Origin: Fulvia fulva
Lineage: Eukaryota > Ascomycota > Dothideomycetes > Mycosphaerellales > Mycosphaerellaceae
Direction of reading: 5' to 3'
Assembly (NCBI RefSeq): GCF_020509005.1
Contig: NC_063016.1
Coordinates: forward strand, 5,084,001-5,148,000
Length of the DNA stretch: 64,000 nt
Positions 1 through 12,986 of the stretch are shown in pieces (the first letter of the stretch is position 1; the number at the start of each line of letters is the position of its first letter). The notes under the pieces were generated by a model. The model was not told where the DNA came from and did no database searches. It saw nothing but the letters and a program-made list of their open reading frames with translations. The position numbers and the translations under genes are program-made.

Positions 1-467
1 ATATCTAAATACCCTATTATTGCTAGTAAGCGGACCTACCGACTGTTTATACCTATAAACTTCAATCGAGTCATCCTATAGCCGCCCGAAGACAACACTA
101 CGAGGCGTAGGCGTACCTAGGTAATAATAGGGAAGGTAATAAATACTATATCCTACGGAGGCTACGACCGGTAATACCCGCTATATATAATAACGAGAAG
201 AAGATAAGTTTAAAGCTTCGATAGGCTACGATAAGTAATACGCTATTAATTGATTAATTAGACTTTCGATAACCTAGAGCGTAGTAAAGCGATAAGTTTA
301 ACCCCTAAACGTAGTAAGCTATAAACGGACTTTTGCCCTATAATAAGCTATTATCTCGTAATAGTATTAATATAATAGTATACTAAGGATATATCGTATA
401 ACGTACTATAGTTATAGATAACTACTTAGCTATATCGCCGCTACGCGAGACAATAGGTATATAAATT
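1..467. other. unclassified degenerate flank
   Basis: Same CpA/TpG-poor composition as the rest of the window. I see no domain, terminal repeat or open frame that I recognise. It was contiguous with the sequence from 5720 onward before LINE A1 inserted, because the 15-bp duplication at its right edge recurs at 5705-5719. It may therefore be part of the same older element as the gag-protease region, but nothing in it shows that. Confidence 0.4.
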
Positions 468-482
468 AATTCAATTATATAG
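468..482. repeat. TSD of LINE A1, left copy
   Basis: aattcaattatatag, identical to 5705-5719. It directly precedes the GATA-type tail of the minus-strand LINE, so it marks the 3' junction of the insertion. Confidence 0.85.
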
Positions 483-646
483 ATAGATAGATTATTTATT
501 CGCCTGTTTTAGTGCCCTATGGCCTATATAGGTCTCTCGCTATTTAGGTCTATTTGTATAGGTAGGAAACCCGATTAACGGATAAAAACCTCCTCGTCTT
601 TGCCCTCCTCGTTCTTTCCTGTCTTGTCCTTTCGTTCTCCTTCCTT

Positions 647-3600
647 TAGGGTACGCTAGTGTTATAGTTATTACCCTAGGACTACCTTGCCCGTAACCCT
701 AGTGATGTCCTCCTCTCGATTCTCTTTCTCCCTTCTGTTTCCCCGGCTCTTCTCTCTCTCTCCCTCCTCTCTATCCACCTTTCCGTTTCTACTACTAGGG
801 AGAATTGCTCTAGGTAGTCCTCGTTAAGGATCCATCTTGTTACTCTCCTTATATCTTGTCTGTCCTAGATAATGGCCTGGTATTGCCTATCTCTTGCCTT
901 CGCCCTCCACTAGCTTCTCCCTTTTACCCACTTAGTACAGTTTAGTACTATATACTCCGGGTTTTAGGATAGGTAGCTATAGGGGCAACGTTTGGAATCG
1001 TATCCTAGGACTCTTCTTTAGTGTAAGTATGCTCTTAGCCCAATGTGCTCAGAGCAAATCTAGATAGCTATGCTTGCTTCCGCCCTCTTTAGGTCTTTGT
1101 AGATAAGGTAGTTATACCTCCCGAAGGTCCTGGCCGCTAGTAGGGCTCCTGGCCTCACCGGTTTTTAGTTCTAACGCGTTTCCTATAGGTGACCTACGAT
1201 CCTTTCTGCTTAGCTTTACTTCTTTTTCCCTTTGTCCCCTGTGTTAGCTTGCTCCCTTAGAGCTTCTCTCTGTTCAAGGGCTGCTAGGATTTCCTATAAT
1301 GTTTTTAGGTCTGCTTCCTTCTATAGGATTATATATAGCCGGTTAGGTCTTCTCCTCCTCTCCTACTAGGTTCTTATCCTTTAAGTAGCTACTTAGATAG
1401 TTCCCTAGGCTAGGTATACTAATGTCTTCTCTACGTATTGACACCTTATGCCCTAGAGGTACTCCCTAATAGGGGCTATACCTAATTCCATTTCTATTGT
1501 CCTGTAAGGGGTTGACTTATATGCCCCTAGTACTCTCTTTAGGTAGGCTGCCTACGCTCTATTAAGGGGGTCCTCAATTCTCTTCGGGATGTGTTTTTCC
1601 GCTGCCCAAATTGCTACTCTATATAGCATTACGGGCTTGACAATAGCCTTATATATAGTCTGGGCCTTTATAAAGGTCGCCCCCTAGGTTAACGTAGTAA
1701 GTCTCTCGATTAATTGTCTATTAGTGTCCGCTCTCGCTTACGCCTTCTTTACTTGTGGTCCCTAGCTAAGTTTCGGGTCTAGCTATATCCTAAGGACTCT
1801 AAGTTCCCTTATAGGATAGGTCTCGAACCCCTAGAGTTTTACTAGTACTACTAAGTTGTGTTTTGTCTTTACCTTACTAAAATGGATAAGTTAGTACTTG
1901 TCCGGTACGAATTTTGCCTTATGCTCTCTTGCCCACTTTTCGTATTGTCTATGTCTCTCCTCTAGGAGTGCGCAGTTTTCCTCTATAGACCCCGACTACG
2001 CTAGGATATTTGTGTCATCTACGAACCCCGATACTAAGGTGTTTACTGTTTCTAGGAGTAGGGTCAGGTCGGCTATAAAGAGGAGGAACAGAATTAGGGA
2101 GAGTATAGAGCCCTATAGGATGCCCGTGTTCGTAATTAGGGTCTACGGGGCTTTAAAGGACCCTAGGAGGATCTAGGTTGTTCTGTCCTTAAGGAATGAC
2201 TATATAAAGTGTACTATCTAGGCTAGGATGCTTTTTATTCTAAGGATATATAGGAGCCTTACGTAGGACACATTGTCGAAAGCCCCTAATATGTCTAGTG
2301 AAAGTAGTAAGGCTACCTTGTTATTGCTATAGTACTAGATATGTCTGATTTGCTCTATAATCAGTTCAACTACTATAAGGGTAGATCTCTTTTGTCTCCC
2401 CCCTATTTACGTTACCGGGAGGAGGTTATGTTCTTCTACTATTCCGGTGAGCCTTATAGCCACGACCTTCTCTAGGAGCTTCCCTAGTGTGTTTAGTAAC
2501 GCAATTGGTCTATATAACTTCAACTTAGTATAGTCTTCCTTTTAGGGTTTCCTTAGGACGTAAGTTAGTAATTACCTAAAGGCCTTTAGGCAATACCCCT
2601 ACTTTATACACTAGGTAAAGATTAGCGTAAGCACTGGAGTAATAAGGCTACTACTAGCTTTTAGGTAATAGTTAGGGATCTTGTCTAGGCCTAGGGCTTT
2701 GTTGCCCTTTAGTTTCTTAATAATGTTTCCGATCTCTATAGTAGATACTTACTAGTTAGCCTCCCTTAGCGGAGGAATATATGTTCCTAGGATGTTACTT
2801 AGGTCTACCTCTACCTAAGTCCCGAAGAAGTAGTCTACGAATGCTTTCGCTTTCCCTATCGGAGTGGTTTGCGTTTCCCCGTCTTAGTCCTATATTAAGG
2901 GAAACTGGGGCGGGGAGTTTCGTTCCTCGTCTAGTTTCCTAGCCTATTCTACTAGTCTCTAGATTTGTTCCGGGTGTTCTATGATCATCCCTATAGTTGA
3001 CCTCTACTCCTACGTCTTATCTCTTCTAATCTGCGCCTTCTTTACTTTATACGCGTTATTATAGGCTTCCTAGTTTACTTAGGTACGTCGTTACTCCTAT
3101 CTCCTTCTTGCTCTCCTTGCCTCCTTAACTTTAGCTATATACTCTAGTGTCTAGTATAGCTTCTAGTATAGCGACCATCTCTTCTTAGGTATATAGGCCT
3201 GGGCTACCCTTTATATAGCTTCTATTAGCTGCTCCACTGCTTAGTCAATCCCCTCCGTTATATATATATTGTCAATGTTCACCTGTTCTAGTTCGCCTTC
3301 TAGCCGCTACTGTCCTAGTGTCCACTCGGCCTGCTTCTAGTAGAGCCTCCTCTTAGGTTCCCTCTCCTCCTTAACTATAAGTTGGATGTCGGTTTGGATT
3401 GGATAGTAGTCTAATAAGGACTCTAGTTAGTTATTGACTATATAGCTTTCTACCCGTCGTGTTAAGGCGTAGGACATAAAGTATAGGTCTAGCGTACTAG
3501 AACTATTGTTTCTAGCCCAAGTTTCTGTTCCCTTTGGCGTGATCAAGTCCATTTAGGCTGTTTCTATCTGACTAATAAGCCTCCCTACTAAGAAGTAGTA

Positions 3601-4083
3601 TACTAGGGTGAAGTCCGATCCCCACTTTAGGTAGTAGAGGTTGAAATCTCCTATTACGATGTTGTAGTTTTGTTAGTCTATTACTTCCGGGAGCCTTCCT
3701 AGCGTGTGTAGTTGTGTGCTGCTTCTGGACTCTAGAGGTAGGTTGTATACGCTATAGATTAGGACTTAGCCTTAAGTTATTTTAAGCTATACTGTAGTGA
3801 TATCCCTATCGGTTCTCGGCTAGGCCTGCTAGTCCTCTACTAGTACCTTCTTACTAACATAGATACAAGTTCGTAGGACTCCCTCGGTTCTATTTATTAC
3901 TACGTAGTATCTCGGGTCTCGTATAGTTAATAGAATCCTAGAGTATAGGTTGATCTATAGTTCCTATATTGCTATAATATAGTGTTCCTCCGGGTCTAAG
4001 GCTTGTAGAAAGCTCCTTTGGACCTTGTCTTTGCTTCTGTTTACATTATACTAAATGATTAATAGTCTGTTAGTATGAGGCAT
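647..4083 (-). pseudogene. LINE A1 ORF2: endonuclease-reverse transcriptase
   Basis: Read on the minus strand from an ATG at 4081-4083. The N-terminus (LLII-YNVNRSKDKV, then AI-E) fits an APE-type endonuclease that nicks target DNA. The RT follows: SLDILGAFDNV (motif A) near 2270-2310, and the catalytic box GFVDDTNILA, with FVDD intact at 2014-2025. Downstream is the LINE C-terminal block resembling KRVLGAYKSTP. Stops sit where Gln or Trp is expected (for example AI-stop-EL, normally AIQEP). The end is placed by comparison with LINE D. The protein would reverse-transcribe its own RNA at the nick; here it cannot be made in one piece. Confidence 0.8.
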
Positions 4084-5402
4084 TAGGACATGTTTGTGTC
4101 TAGGTCCGTTTAGTCTTGCTATTAGTCTTGCTATTAGTTTTCCCGTCCCTCCTCCTATTCTTCCCTTTGGGGTTAGCTCCCTATCATTTAGTTGATTCTC
4201 ATTTATCTATTGCTCTACGCTGCCTTATACAAGAACGTTGGTCTCCCTATTACTAGCACTATTTATAGCTCCTCTTATAGCCGGGGTCTCTTATTCGGGT
4301 GGGTGGTTCTCTCTAGTTGTTTCTGTTTACCTACTAGGAACCTAGTTAGTGTTATTACCCTTGCTTCCCGCGCTCTCCACTGGGCTAATAGTCTAACTAG
4401 GCATTGGTTTGACTATACCGGGTGTTTTCTCCTATATACTACGTATCTTATGTCCTCCTTCCGTTTTTAGCACTCTTAGGTCGCGTGATCACTAGTATAG
4501 TATAAGCAGACTAGTGTAGCTTTGCTACACTTTAGGGCAATATGTCCGTACTATTAACAGTTAAAACATTAAAGGATTCTATAGTTACTCTAATAGATTT
4601 CTATATCTAGCCTCTTAAAGTCCTAGTACAACCCTTAGTCTAAGACCTTGTTCGCTTACTCTAGTGTTATAACCTATAAGATTAGCGAGGAGGCCCTCTT
4701 GCCCTCCTCTATCTTCTTCTTAACCCACGCTGTCTTTGTGATCTATAGTCCTAGTGCTATTACCTAGTTTTGCCTCTAGAGGTTTAGTGTATCCCTTTGT
4801 GTGTCAAAGGTTCGTAGGACCCTATACGTAATTACTATATACTATTGATAGGAGACTTTCGCTATGCTCCCGATCTTTAGTGTCTACTCCTTGTTTATTT
4901 CGAGGGCCTTCTTGTCCTATACGTGTGCTATAAACAGCTTAACCCCTTTGTTATCTACCCTTGCCCCTACTATTCCCTTTACTCCGATCTTCTCGACTAT
5001 CTCCCTTCCGGTCATCTTTCCTATCTCTTCCTTCTCTTTCTAGTCCGTAATATAGACTCGTAGTACTATACTTTAAGGGGGGGTAGGTTGGCTCGCGATT
5101 ATTACCTAGGTCGTTAGGCCCTAGGTCTGTCTCGGGTCTCTTTAAGGGTTATTTCTTACGTTTCGTGTTGCTACCTCGATTGCTATATTAATCGTAGTAC
5201 TTGTTTATCGTTTAAGCGCCTTTAGTCCCCCGAGTAGTTCGCTTATTACTCCTTTTAGTGCTCTCTCCGGAAACCTCCCTTCTTCTACCGCTACTATTAA
5301 GAACATATAGGCCGTAGGACAAGCATATAGGTGTAGGTATGTCATGTAATAGATCACGTGACTAGGGTTTACTAGCCTATAGGCTAGCAAACATCCGGAC
5401 AC
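4070..5402 (-). pseudogene. LINE A1 ORF1: Gag-like RNA-binding protein
   Basis: The reading frame opens at an ATG at 5402, and its first 65 codons (5205-5402) are free of stops. Later stops are TAG/TAA at likely Gln/Trp sites. A zinc knuckle at 4527-4568 reads CFNC-x4-H-x4-C, with all four ligands kept and two Gln codons turned to stops. A second Cys-rich stretch follows. ORF1 products of this class bind the element RNA. The end overlaps the ORF2 start; I place it at a TAA at 4070-4072. This frame keeps its ligands, unlike the equivalents in the B family. Confidence 0.7.
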
Positions 5403-5704
5403 CTAGTATCTACCTATACTAATACTAGTGATACTGTATATAGATACACGCTATCCTATTAGGTCCTTCTTCGTCTTTCGTATAATCCGCCGTCTTCTAC
5501 TACTACGTAACTCGTACCTATTTAATAGCTACTATCTCTTCCGCCTTCTTATAGAGCGTCCTCTACTCGTCTCCCCCTTACTCTCGGTCGTCTACTACCG
5601 TCGTCGTCGCCATTTTCAGGTCTCTATAACTATATAGTTAGACTCCTCTACCCGGAGTATATACTTCTACGATACCCGTAGTAGGTAAGCGGTAGGTATA
5701 CGTC

Positions 5705-5719
5705 AATTCAATTATATAG
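5705..5719. repeat. TSD of LINE A1, right copy
   Basis: Identical to 468-482. It marks the 5' end of the minus-strand LINE, which shows that the copy is complete at its 5' end. Confidence 0.85.
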
Positions 5720-6799
5720 CTTTAGTAAAAGAAAGGTAAGAAGGAAGACTAGGGAAGTCAAAAGCTACCCTAACCTTATATAAAGTATTCACTAATATAA
5801 TAAGTCAGTAGGACTCTTTTATATACGTACTAATCTATTAAAGACCCTACTATTGCTTTGCTATTACGACCTACCTAGAGGATACGTATAGCTCTATAGG
5901 GTTAGGTAAAGATACGCTATAATAGCGGCTACCTCCTTATAAAAGGTCGCTCCTCCTTATAAAAAGTCTTAACGCGTACGCTCTATATAAAGGGTATATA
6001 TATATAGGACTTATATAGGACGTATATAGGAACCCTTAGTACGTTAAAGATACCGCGTAGACGCTCGGTAACTAAACGAGCGTTAGCGATATTAAGGAGG
6101 CTAGAGGCTACGCCCTCTCCGGAGGAGCCTATATAGCTCCGTAGGACCCCTAGTACGTATAATAGTCGATAAGATAAATACTATTAACGAGCTAAGGGCC
6201 CCCTTTAGACCCTGAAATTTGCGCGTTAAATCTTATTAACCTTTAACGGTTAATTACGTAGCGGGGGTATATAGGGGTACTACTAAGATATATATAGTTA
6301 GGAGGCGACCTTAGTAGGAAGCTAGGATTTACGAAGAATCTCTCTATAAGGCAAAATACGGGAATCTAAAAATTTCAGATTTATTATCTTTTAGGATCTT
6401 AGTACATATTTTACGGCCCGCGGACTAGTAAATATATATACCTACGCGTAAGCTATCCTAAGGTTACTAGGCGCGCCCTTACTTACTAGGGTAGTTAGTC
6501 GTCTATATTTTAGTAGTTAATAAGGGTAGGGGTTCAAGTATATACCCGGTAGTATTATTAGTACATTTTAGTAAAATCAAGGTTAAGGTCGACTCGAAGT
6601 CAAAATCTTAAGGTATTAAGGCACCTAAGGTCAAGGTTCTTAGTATTAAGCAAAGTAAGTATAACGTTACGAGTAGGGTTACGGCTAGAAACAAGGTTAT
6701 AAGTTTTAGTTATATCTTTATCGAGATTCGAGTCGTTTACTAGTATTAGAGCTAGCTAAGAGTTACTAGAAAGTCTAACGAAGGCATATAGGCCTTATA
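5720..6799 (+). other. leader or LTR-like region upstream of gag-protease
   Basis: No stable frame in the first 800 bases. A 13-bp TATA-bearing unit, cctccttataaaa, occurs at 5932-5944 and again at 5952-5964, which would suit a promoter inside an LTR or leader. From about 6560 scraps of basic, Lys-rich peptide appear in shifting frames and lead into the gag frame at about 6800. I could not find a matching LTR copy on the other side. LTR status is therefore an inference. Confidence 0.35.
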
Positions 6800-9740
6800 G
6801 GGAGGCTATAATCCTAGAAGGGATAGAAGACTTAGATAGTAACGAAGATAATACCCCGGAGGCTTTAAGCTCTAATAAGGGTAAGGAAAGAGTACGACGA
6901 AATGACTAAGAAGAGGATGACTTAAATAAGGGCACTATAACGTTAGGAATGCCCTATAGTCCGGATACGATAGCAGCCTTGTTTAGCCGTCTTACTATTA
7001 CTATAGAAAATGTAGGACCTCGCTTCTATACTCTAGGGAGTCCGGAAAACCCCCTCTTTAATAGTAGGAACGCTACTAAATTCTAGGAGAGATTCAATGA
7101 TCTTATAGACTAGTATCTACTTAGGCTATTAATTAAGAAAGACAACTTCTAGGGTCGTTTCGAGCGTAACTACGAGACTACTATCCGACGTTTAGTAATA
7201 AGGTTAGAGGGATAGTAAGTAAGGCGGAGCACCTTTAGGAGGTCCTTCTTAGCTAAATTTTCGAGATTCGATACCTATTCGATATTAGGAAGTCGAGAAT
7301 ATCTTAAAGAAATAGTCCGGGCCGAGAAAGGGAAAAGCCCTAAGGAATAGGATATAAAGGAGTTTATCCGTCCGTTCGTAGCCTCTAGTAACCTAATTGA
7401 TTCTAAAGACCTCGATAATAGCTCCCGTAGCCGTCTTCTACTTTAGAGGCTCCTAGAGTCAGTTACTAAGGTAGTTTATAAGAAATATAGACTCTATCTA
7501 AAGTAGCCTAAGAAGTTTCGGCGCTTTTAAAAGATACTAGACGAGACGACAAGTATCGCTAATAGTAAAGAAGGATAGAAGGCCGTATATACGGACTTTC
7601 TACTTACTTTACCGTAGCTTTATCGGTTAGTTATAAAGTAGATACCGCGCTTAATCCCTAAGATCAATACACCTAATAAAATAGCTGTTTCCGCTACTAT
7701 CGACGATGACCTTATTTAGAAAATAGTAGAAATAAGTATTCGAGCTTACTAACGAGGTCGCGCGGCGGAGGTTAGATCCTTTAACCCTAGTAAAAATCAA
7801 AGGTCGATATAATTAGAGAACCCCTATCGAGTGCCTAAACTATAGGTTTACTTAATATAGCGCCCGTAGTTATAGAACCGTAAGTAGTCTAAAGCGCTTA
7901 ATAGGTGCTATTATAACTATAGTAGTACGGAATATTAGGCTAATAGGTACCCCGCGATACTATTCCTTATCTTATAAGGGTATGTCTTTTTAGCAACGAA
8001 CAACTAGTAGTACCTAGGAAAGAAGACTAATCTAAATCCCCCTAAGTTTAACTTCCGACGGGACTATAGTAAGCCTAAGCTCCTTTATATACTTCCGTAG
8101 CTTAAGGAACACTATAGCCCGATTCTATTTAATAAGGACATGAACATCCCTACGCTTCGGAAACAATAGATAGGTCGAGATTATACTAGTGTCTTAAGCG
8201 TAAAGCTTCCTAACTACTCTAAACCTCTACCTAATAACCGATACCTTATAGAGTACGGCCCTTAAGATACTAGATCTAGGTAGTAACCGACGGCCGCTAG
8301 TAGTTACTAGATCTAGTTTAAGGAAGAAGAACCGGCTCTATAAGGTAGTAGGATTATAAACTACGACGAGGTTAAGGTTAAGGCCTACCTAATCTAGAGT
8401 AATAAATCTCGAGGCAAAGCTCTAGTAGGAATTATAAAGAACCCGAATCCTCGAACTAGGTCTAGTATATAGGCATTAAGAGTATGAGCCGAGGCCGCTA
8501 AAGCTATATAATAAGAACTCAAAGAGGAGATCCGGTAGGAAGAACTCGGTTAGTAGGAGGTAGAGATAATTAGAGACGCCGGTTCTAGGGCTAGTAGAAG
8601 CTAGTTAACGGTAGCGTTAGGGGAGACTCTTAGAAGAAGGACGCCTAAGCCTCGAGCTAAGTCAAGGCCTACGCCCTCGGAATAGCCGGCAGGGCCTATT
8701 AATGCCCTATTCGTATAGCGTAAACGGCTATAGAATATAAAGACGATAAGGATTAATAACTACGTCCGACAGTACGGTACTAGAGATAGGCCCGTTACTT
8801 AGGAGGAGAGAGTGACCTATTAGATTGATCAAATCCTTTAGACTACGTTTCTAAACGTTAATACCCGGGACTAGTTTCGGTATAGTTACTAGTTTAAGAC
8901 TACCTTATTTAGGAGAGTAGCAAATACCCCTAATCTATAGTCTAAGCTTAGTACCGTCCGTAAGTTAGCTAGCTAAGAAGGGACTAAAGTCCGTACGAGT
9001 TATGTCGCTACCTATAAAGACGAGGAAGAAGAGGCTAATAAAGAAGTCTTTCGGGATAATTATTAAGCTCGCTTTATAGGTATGTTCTTAAAAATATTAT
9101 ATAGTAAGGATGCTATCCCTACCGCCGAGTTATACGAGAACATTAAAAAGATCGGTCTCTCTAGTATACTAGACGATTTTGTAATAGTACCTAGCCCTTA
9201 GGTAGTTACCGAGCTTAGGACTAGTAAAGGTTAGACTCGAGCCCTACTTAACGAGGGATCTAAAGTCAATATTATTAGCCCGAGGATAGTATATAAGTTT
9301 GGCTTGCCTATCGTACCTAGCGCCTACTTGTCCTTTCGAGGAGCGGGTAGAAGAGCAAAGTTTAAGGAGGTAACTTTAAAGCTTAATACTTAGGTGTTTA
9401 GTATATACTACTAGATCGACATGTTTGTCTCCGCTAATCTAGATTCGCCTACGATCCTTAGCCGCCCTTAGTATAGGAAGGTACGACTAAGAGGCCGTAA
9501 CTACGACGATAGATTATAGGAGGGAACATTCGCTAGTAGGAAAGGTAAAAGTATAATGTTTGCGGCTATTATAGGTACTAACAAGTATAAAACTCTTTAA
9601 GAACTTCTATAGTCCTCGAAAAAAGCGAACGCGGGTTGATTCACGGTAGTTAACCCGCTATAAGTAGTAGAAGTCTGGTTTGAAAACAAGTCCGCTTTTC
9701 GAGTCTAGTCGGGGAGACCTTAGTAAATATATTAGGGGCG
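6800..9740 (+). pseudogene. gag-protease of a Gypsy-like LTR retrotransposon
   Basis: One reading frame runs for about 2.9 kb and is broken only by substitution-type stops (mostly TAG); I saw no frameshift. The first half reads as a capsid-like Gag (for example FNDLID, then FERNYETTIRRL). At 7909-7950 there is a zinc-knuckle spacing x2-x4-x4 in which all four ligand positions are Tyr. The C-terminal part is a retropepsin-like block, ALLNEGSKVNIIS, where the catalytic Asp of the usual DSG triad is Asn (AAC at 9250-9252). No RT follows; LINE B1 begins 380 bp further on. The Gypsy pol at 53311-55770 is of a kind normally paired with such a gag-protease, but identity of the two is unproven. Confidence 0.75.
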
Positions 9741-10120
9741 GAGTGTTCTAATAATACAGCGTATAGACATCAATAAGAAGGCATAACGAAGCTAAACTCT
9801 AAGCCTATAGACACGACTATCTCTAACTACTTTGAGAACTACCGCGGCCCCGTATTATAATAAAGAGAAAATGTCCTTAACCTTAGCCCGTATTCGAACA
9901 AATTACTAGAACTACTCGGGAACCGCTAATACTTAAGCGCTAAGGTGACTACTAACGCTCTAGGAGAGTAGGTTATTATAAATATATACTCTATATAGGG
10001 CGACTAGTATACGAAGACCCTAAAACAGGGCTAGATTAATAGGTAGGCTTAGAAACGAGACGTAGGGTTATATAGACCCGGTATTAGGATACCGTATATA
10101 TTTACTATATATAAGCGAAT
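9741..10120 (+). other. unclassified stretch between gag-protease and LINE B1
   Basis: The gag-protease frame peters out here, with short peptides between stops and no motif I recognise. It could be the linker to a lost pol gene. The right edge is the breakpoint where homology to LINE B3 starts. Confidence 0.4.
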
Positions 10121-12986
10121 AGACTATATCCCTATTTAAACGACGCTAGGGGTGAAGGCGATAGAGGAGCTAGTAAGCAAACTACGCCGTAACTAGAAGA
10201 AGGCACGCTAGGACAATATAAGAGGCTTCGTAATAGCGAACCTACTATAGTATAGAGAACTCGAGACGACAGCTTAGCTAGATCAAGTAGCGGAACAGAT
10301 TACCTCGGTTATATAGTAAGTAGCGGAACAATATACGCCGTTACTCCGGCCCTTAACGTAGTAGAAGGCCTTCTAGACCCCTAAATGCTCTACGAAGGTA
10401 AAGGAGGCTAGAAGGGCAAGGCGACAGTAGACGAAGGAGCATACCTACGAGACGTAGGAGCAATACTATCGCGCAATATAAGAGAAGAAGGTATAGATAA
10501 GACGCAATAAGCTATAGGACTAGAGAGTAACGATCGGGCTCGTTATAGAAAACCCGGAACAGATATAGAGACTTACTAAATAGGCACGACTACCTAAAGA
10601 GCAACAAACCCCTTACTTCCCTCTAATCGTAGACCGCGAAGGGATTGCCTAGGCTACGCCCCGGGGTAAGGCAAAAGTATTAGCCGACTATTTCTTTTCG
10701 ATATAAGTAGAGGTAGACCTTACGGACATCGACCCGAGTATATACCCGGAACCCCTAGACATAGATTGGGCGGTTAGCTCTAATATAGTAATAGGAGCTA
10801 TAAGTAAGCTAAAAGGACGAAAAGCCCTAGGCCTAGATAGGGTACTAAATATACTACTAAAAGAGTATAGAGAAGAGATCGCGCCGAGCCTTATAAACCT
10901 ATTTACCGCGTACCTACGGCTAGGGTATCACCCGAAGCCGTATAGAGAGTCTATAACAGTAGTGCTACGTAAGCTATAGAAGGAAGACTATACTTAGCCT
11001 AAATCGTATAGACTAATCGTACTTCTAAACACAATAGGGAAGGTCCTAGAAAAGATAGTAGCCTAGAGACTTACGTAGCTAGCCGAGGATAACTACGTAC
11101 TCCTAGTAACATAGATAGGGGACAGAAGCTAGCGATCGATACTTATAGTAATAGAGCTAATTACGGAGTAAATTCAGACCCTCTCGTACTACGGTAGGAA
11201 CCGAGCGGCGTCCTTACTATCCCTCGACATTGTAGGAGCCTTCGATAACGTCTTATACTAAAGGCTAATATATATCCTATAGTAGAAAGGCATCCCCTAG
11301 TAGGTAACGAAGTTTGTCTACCCTTTCTCTAGGAACGGACGACATACCTAGTCCTAGGGAGGTATACGTCCGACCCGGTAAAGGTAGAGGCTAGAATACC
11401 TTAGGGATCTACTCTCTTCCCTATTCTATTTCTAATATTTATGTCTAATCTAATTCCCCTACTTACCTCTCCGTAAACCTTAGTATCGGGATTCGTAGAC
11501 AATATAAACACTCTAGCCTAGTTAGACTCGATAGAGGAGAACTGTCGCCTCCTTAAAGATAGGTATAAGAAATACGAGGAGTAGGTAAAGAAGTATAGTG
11601 CCCGGTTCGCCCCTAAAAAGTACTAGCTTATATACTTTAGTAAAGCGCGAACATACTATAATATAAAGGCGGCGGTAAGAATCTAAGGCTACGAGACTAA
11701 GCTATTAGCGGAGCTACGAGTACTAGGGATCTAGCTCGACCTAAAGCTAAGCTAGAACGTATAGATTAAGAAAGCCTAGAGTCGAGCGTAAGTTAACGAA
11801 GCCTCGATAAAGAGGCTTACCGGCGTCTATATAGGGAGCAATATTCGATAAGGTAGGAGTAATATATAAGGCGATCGTTAGACTAGCTATATTATACGGG
11901 GTATAGATTTAGGGAATAGGAGGCGTAGGTAAGCCGATCCCGAAACGGATAGAGCAACCCCTAAATAGGATATAGGTAGGTAACCTACGTAGGATACTAG
12001 GCGTATATAAGATAACGTTAATAAGTACGGTTGAAATAGAGATAGGAACACTACTAATCGGCTAATATATCCGGGGAATAAGAATTTAATACGCGGTAAA
12101 GACGACAGATTACCTAGTATAAACTACGATCTAGGAGGTAAAGAATAAGATAGAAAGCCGCTACCGGAGAGGGGCCGGATATAGGATAAGCTAAAAAGAG
12201 GATAACCTTACTACCTTTACGGCCGTATAGATAAGTACCGAATAGCTAGCACGAAAAGAGGAGGAGCGTAGGACTCGCTAGGCCGGCGGGAGCAAGGCTA
12301 AGACCTAAAGCCTAGCGGAATAGATAGCGAGCTACCTATAGGAGTAGGACTAGAAAAGGAAGCCCCCTAAGACAATAGGCCCGATAGTACTCCGAGCCTT
12401 CTAGAGACATAATTACTAGCTATTAGGGACCTAATAAGGGCCGAAGCAAGCATAGCGATGCAAATTAGGTCCGAATATATTAGATTAAGGGCCTACCTAT
12501 TTAGGAGACGCGTACTAGACATCTATAGCCTAGCCTACTAGTGTAGCTACCTATCGTAAAACCTAGAATATACATACTACGATGCCCGTAGTAGGCGAGA
12601 GGTAGGGGAAATTAGAGGCACTAAGCGGGAAGGAGAGACTATAAGTCAATTATTAGGGATAAAGGTAACATTCGCTAAATCTCTCGGTAGATACTATAGT
12701 AGGGATACCTCTAGTAGTTTAGCCTCGCTAGCGAGACGGAGGAGTAGATAGATAAGAGGCGGAAGCTAGGGGGGTTATAGATAGGGTAGTTATTAGGGCA
12801 GGCCTATAATACTAGCGTACCCCTAATAAGGGAAATCTAAGATAACAACTAGGGGGAAAAGATAGGCGGGAAGGAGGAGGGGTTTTTACTAACACGGTTT
12901 CCCCTCTATATATACGAAAACAAGATAGTATAGCTATATAGGCCAAAGGGCACTACAACAGCTTAATGAAATATCTATCTATCTAT
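10121..12986 (+). mobile_element. LINE B1, 5'-truncated
   Basis: Near-duplicate of B3 from about 46553 to 49422, with the differences I saw mainly transitions. It lacks ORF1 and most of the endonuclease and begins in the endonuclease-RT linker. It contains RT motif A (SLDIVGAFDNV) and the catalytic box, here FVDN at 11492-11503 because the last Asp codon is AAT. It ends with a block leading to the shared B-family terminus and a (CTAT)n tail at 12971-12986. Many in-frame TAG codons. I could not find a convincing TSD. Confidence 0.85.

Larger units (their letters stand above)
483..5704 (-). mobile_element. LINE A1, full-length non-LTR retrotransposon
   Basis: About 5.2 kb, bounded by a perfect 15-bp TSD. 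On the minus strand it carries a 5' leader (about 5403-5704), ORF1 (Gag-like, zinc knuckles), ORF2 (endonuclease then reverse transcriptase) and a tail of short CTAT repeats at 483-495. The layout matches fungal LINEs of the Tad1 type; I infer the clade from architecture and motif reading, not from a tree. Both ORFs are broken by many in-frame TAG/TAA codons, so the copy is dead. It keeps more TG/CA dinucleotides than most of its neighbours and has more intact zinc ligands. A second, 5'-truncated copy of the same family is A2 (33171-35364). LINE D (15444-17252) is a relative. Confidence 0.9.

Noticed and set aside
1898..2176. Plus-strand open frame of 92 codons
   Set aside because: Antisense to the RT of LINE A1, which shows clear catalytic motifs on the minus strand.
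4192..4470. Plus-strand open frame of 92 codons
   Set aside because: Antisense to ORF1 of LINE A1. The peptide has no domain and is a by-product of few TAA/TAG on that strand.
5428..5637. Plus-strand open frame of 69 codons
   Set aside because: Lies opposite the 5' leader of LINE A1. Tyr/Arg/Leu-rich translation typical of TA-rich noncoding sequence.
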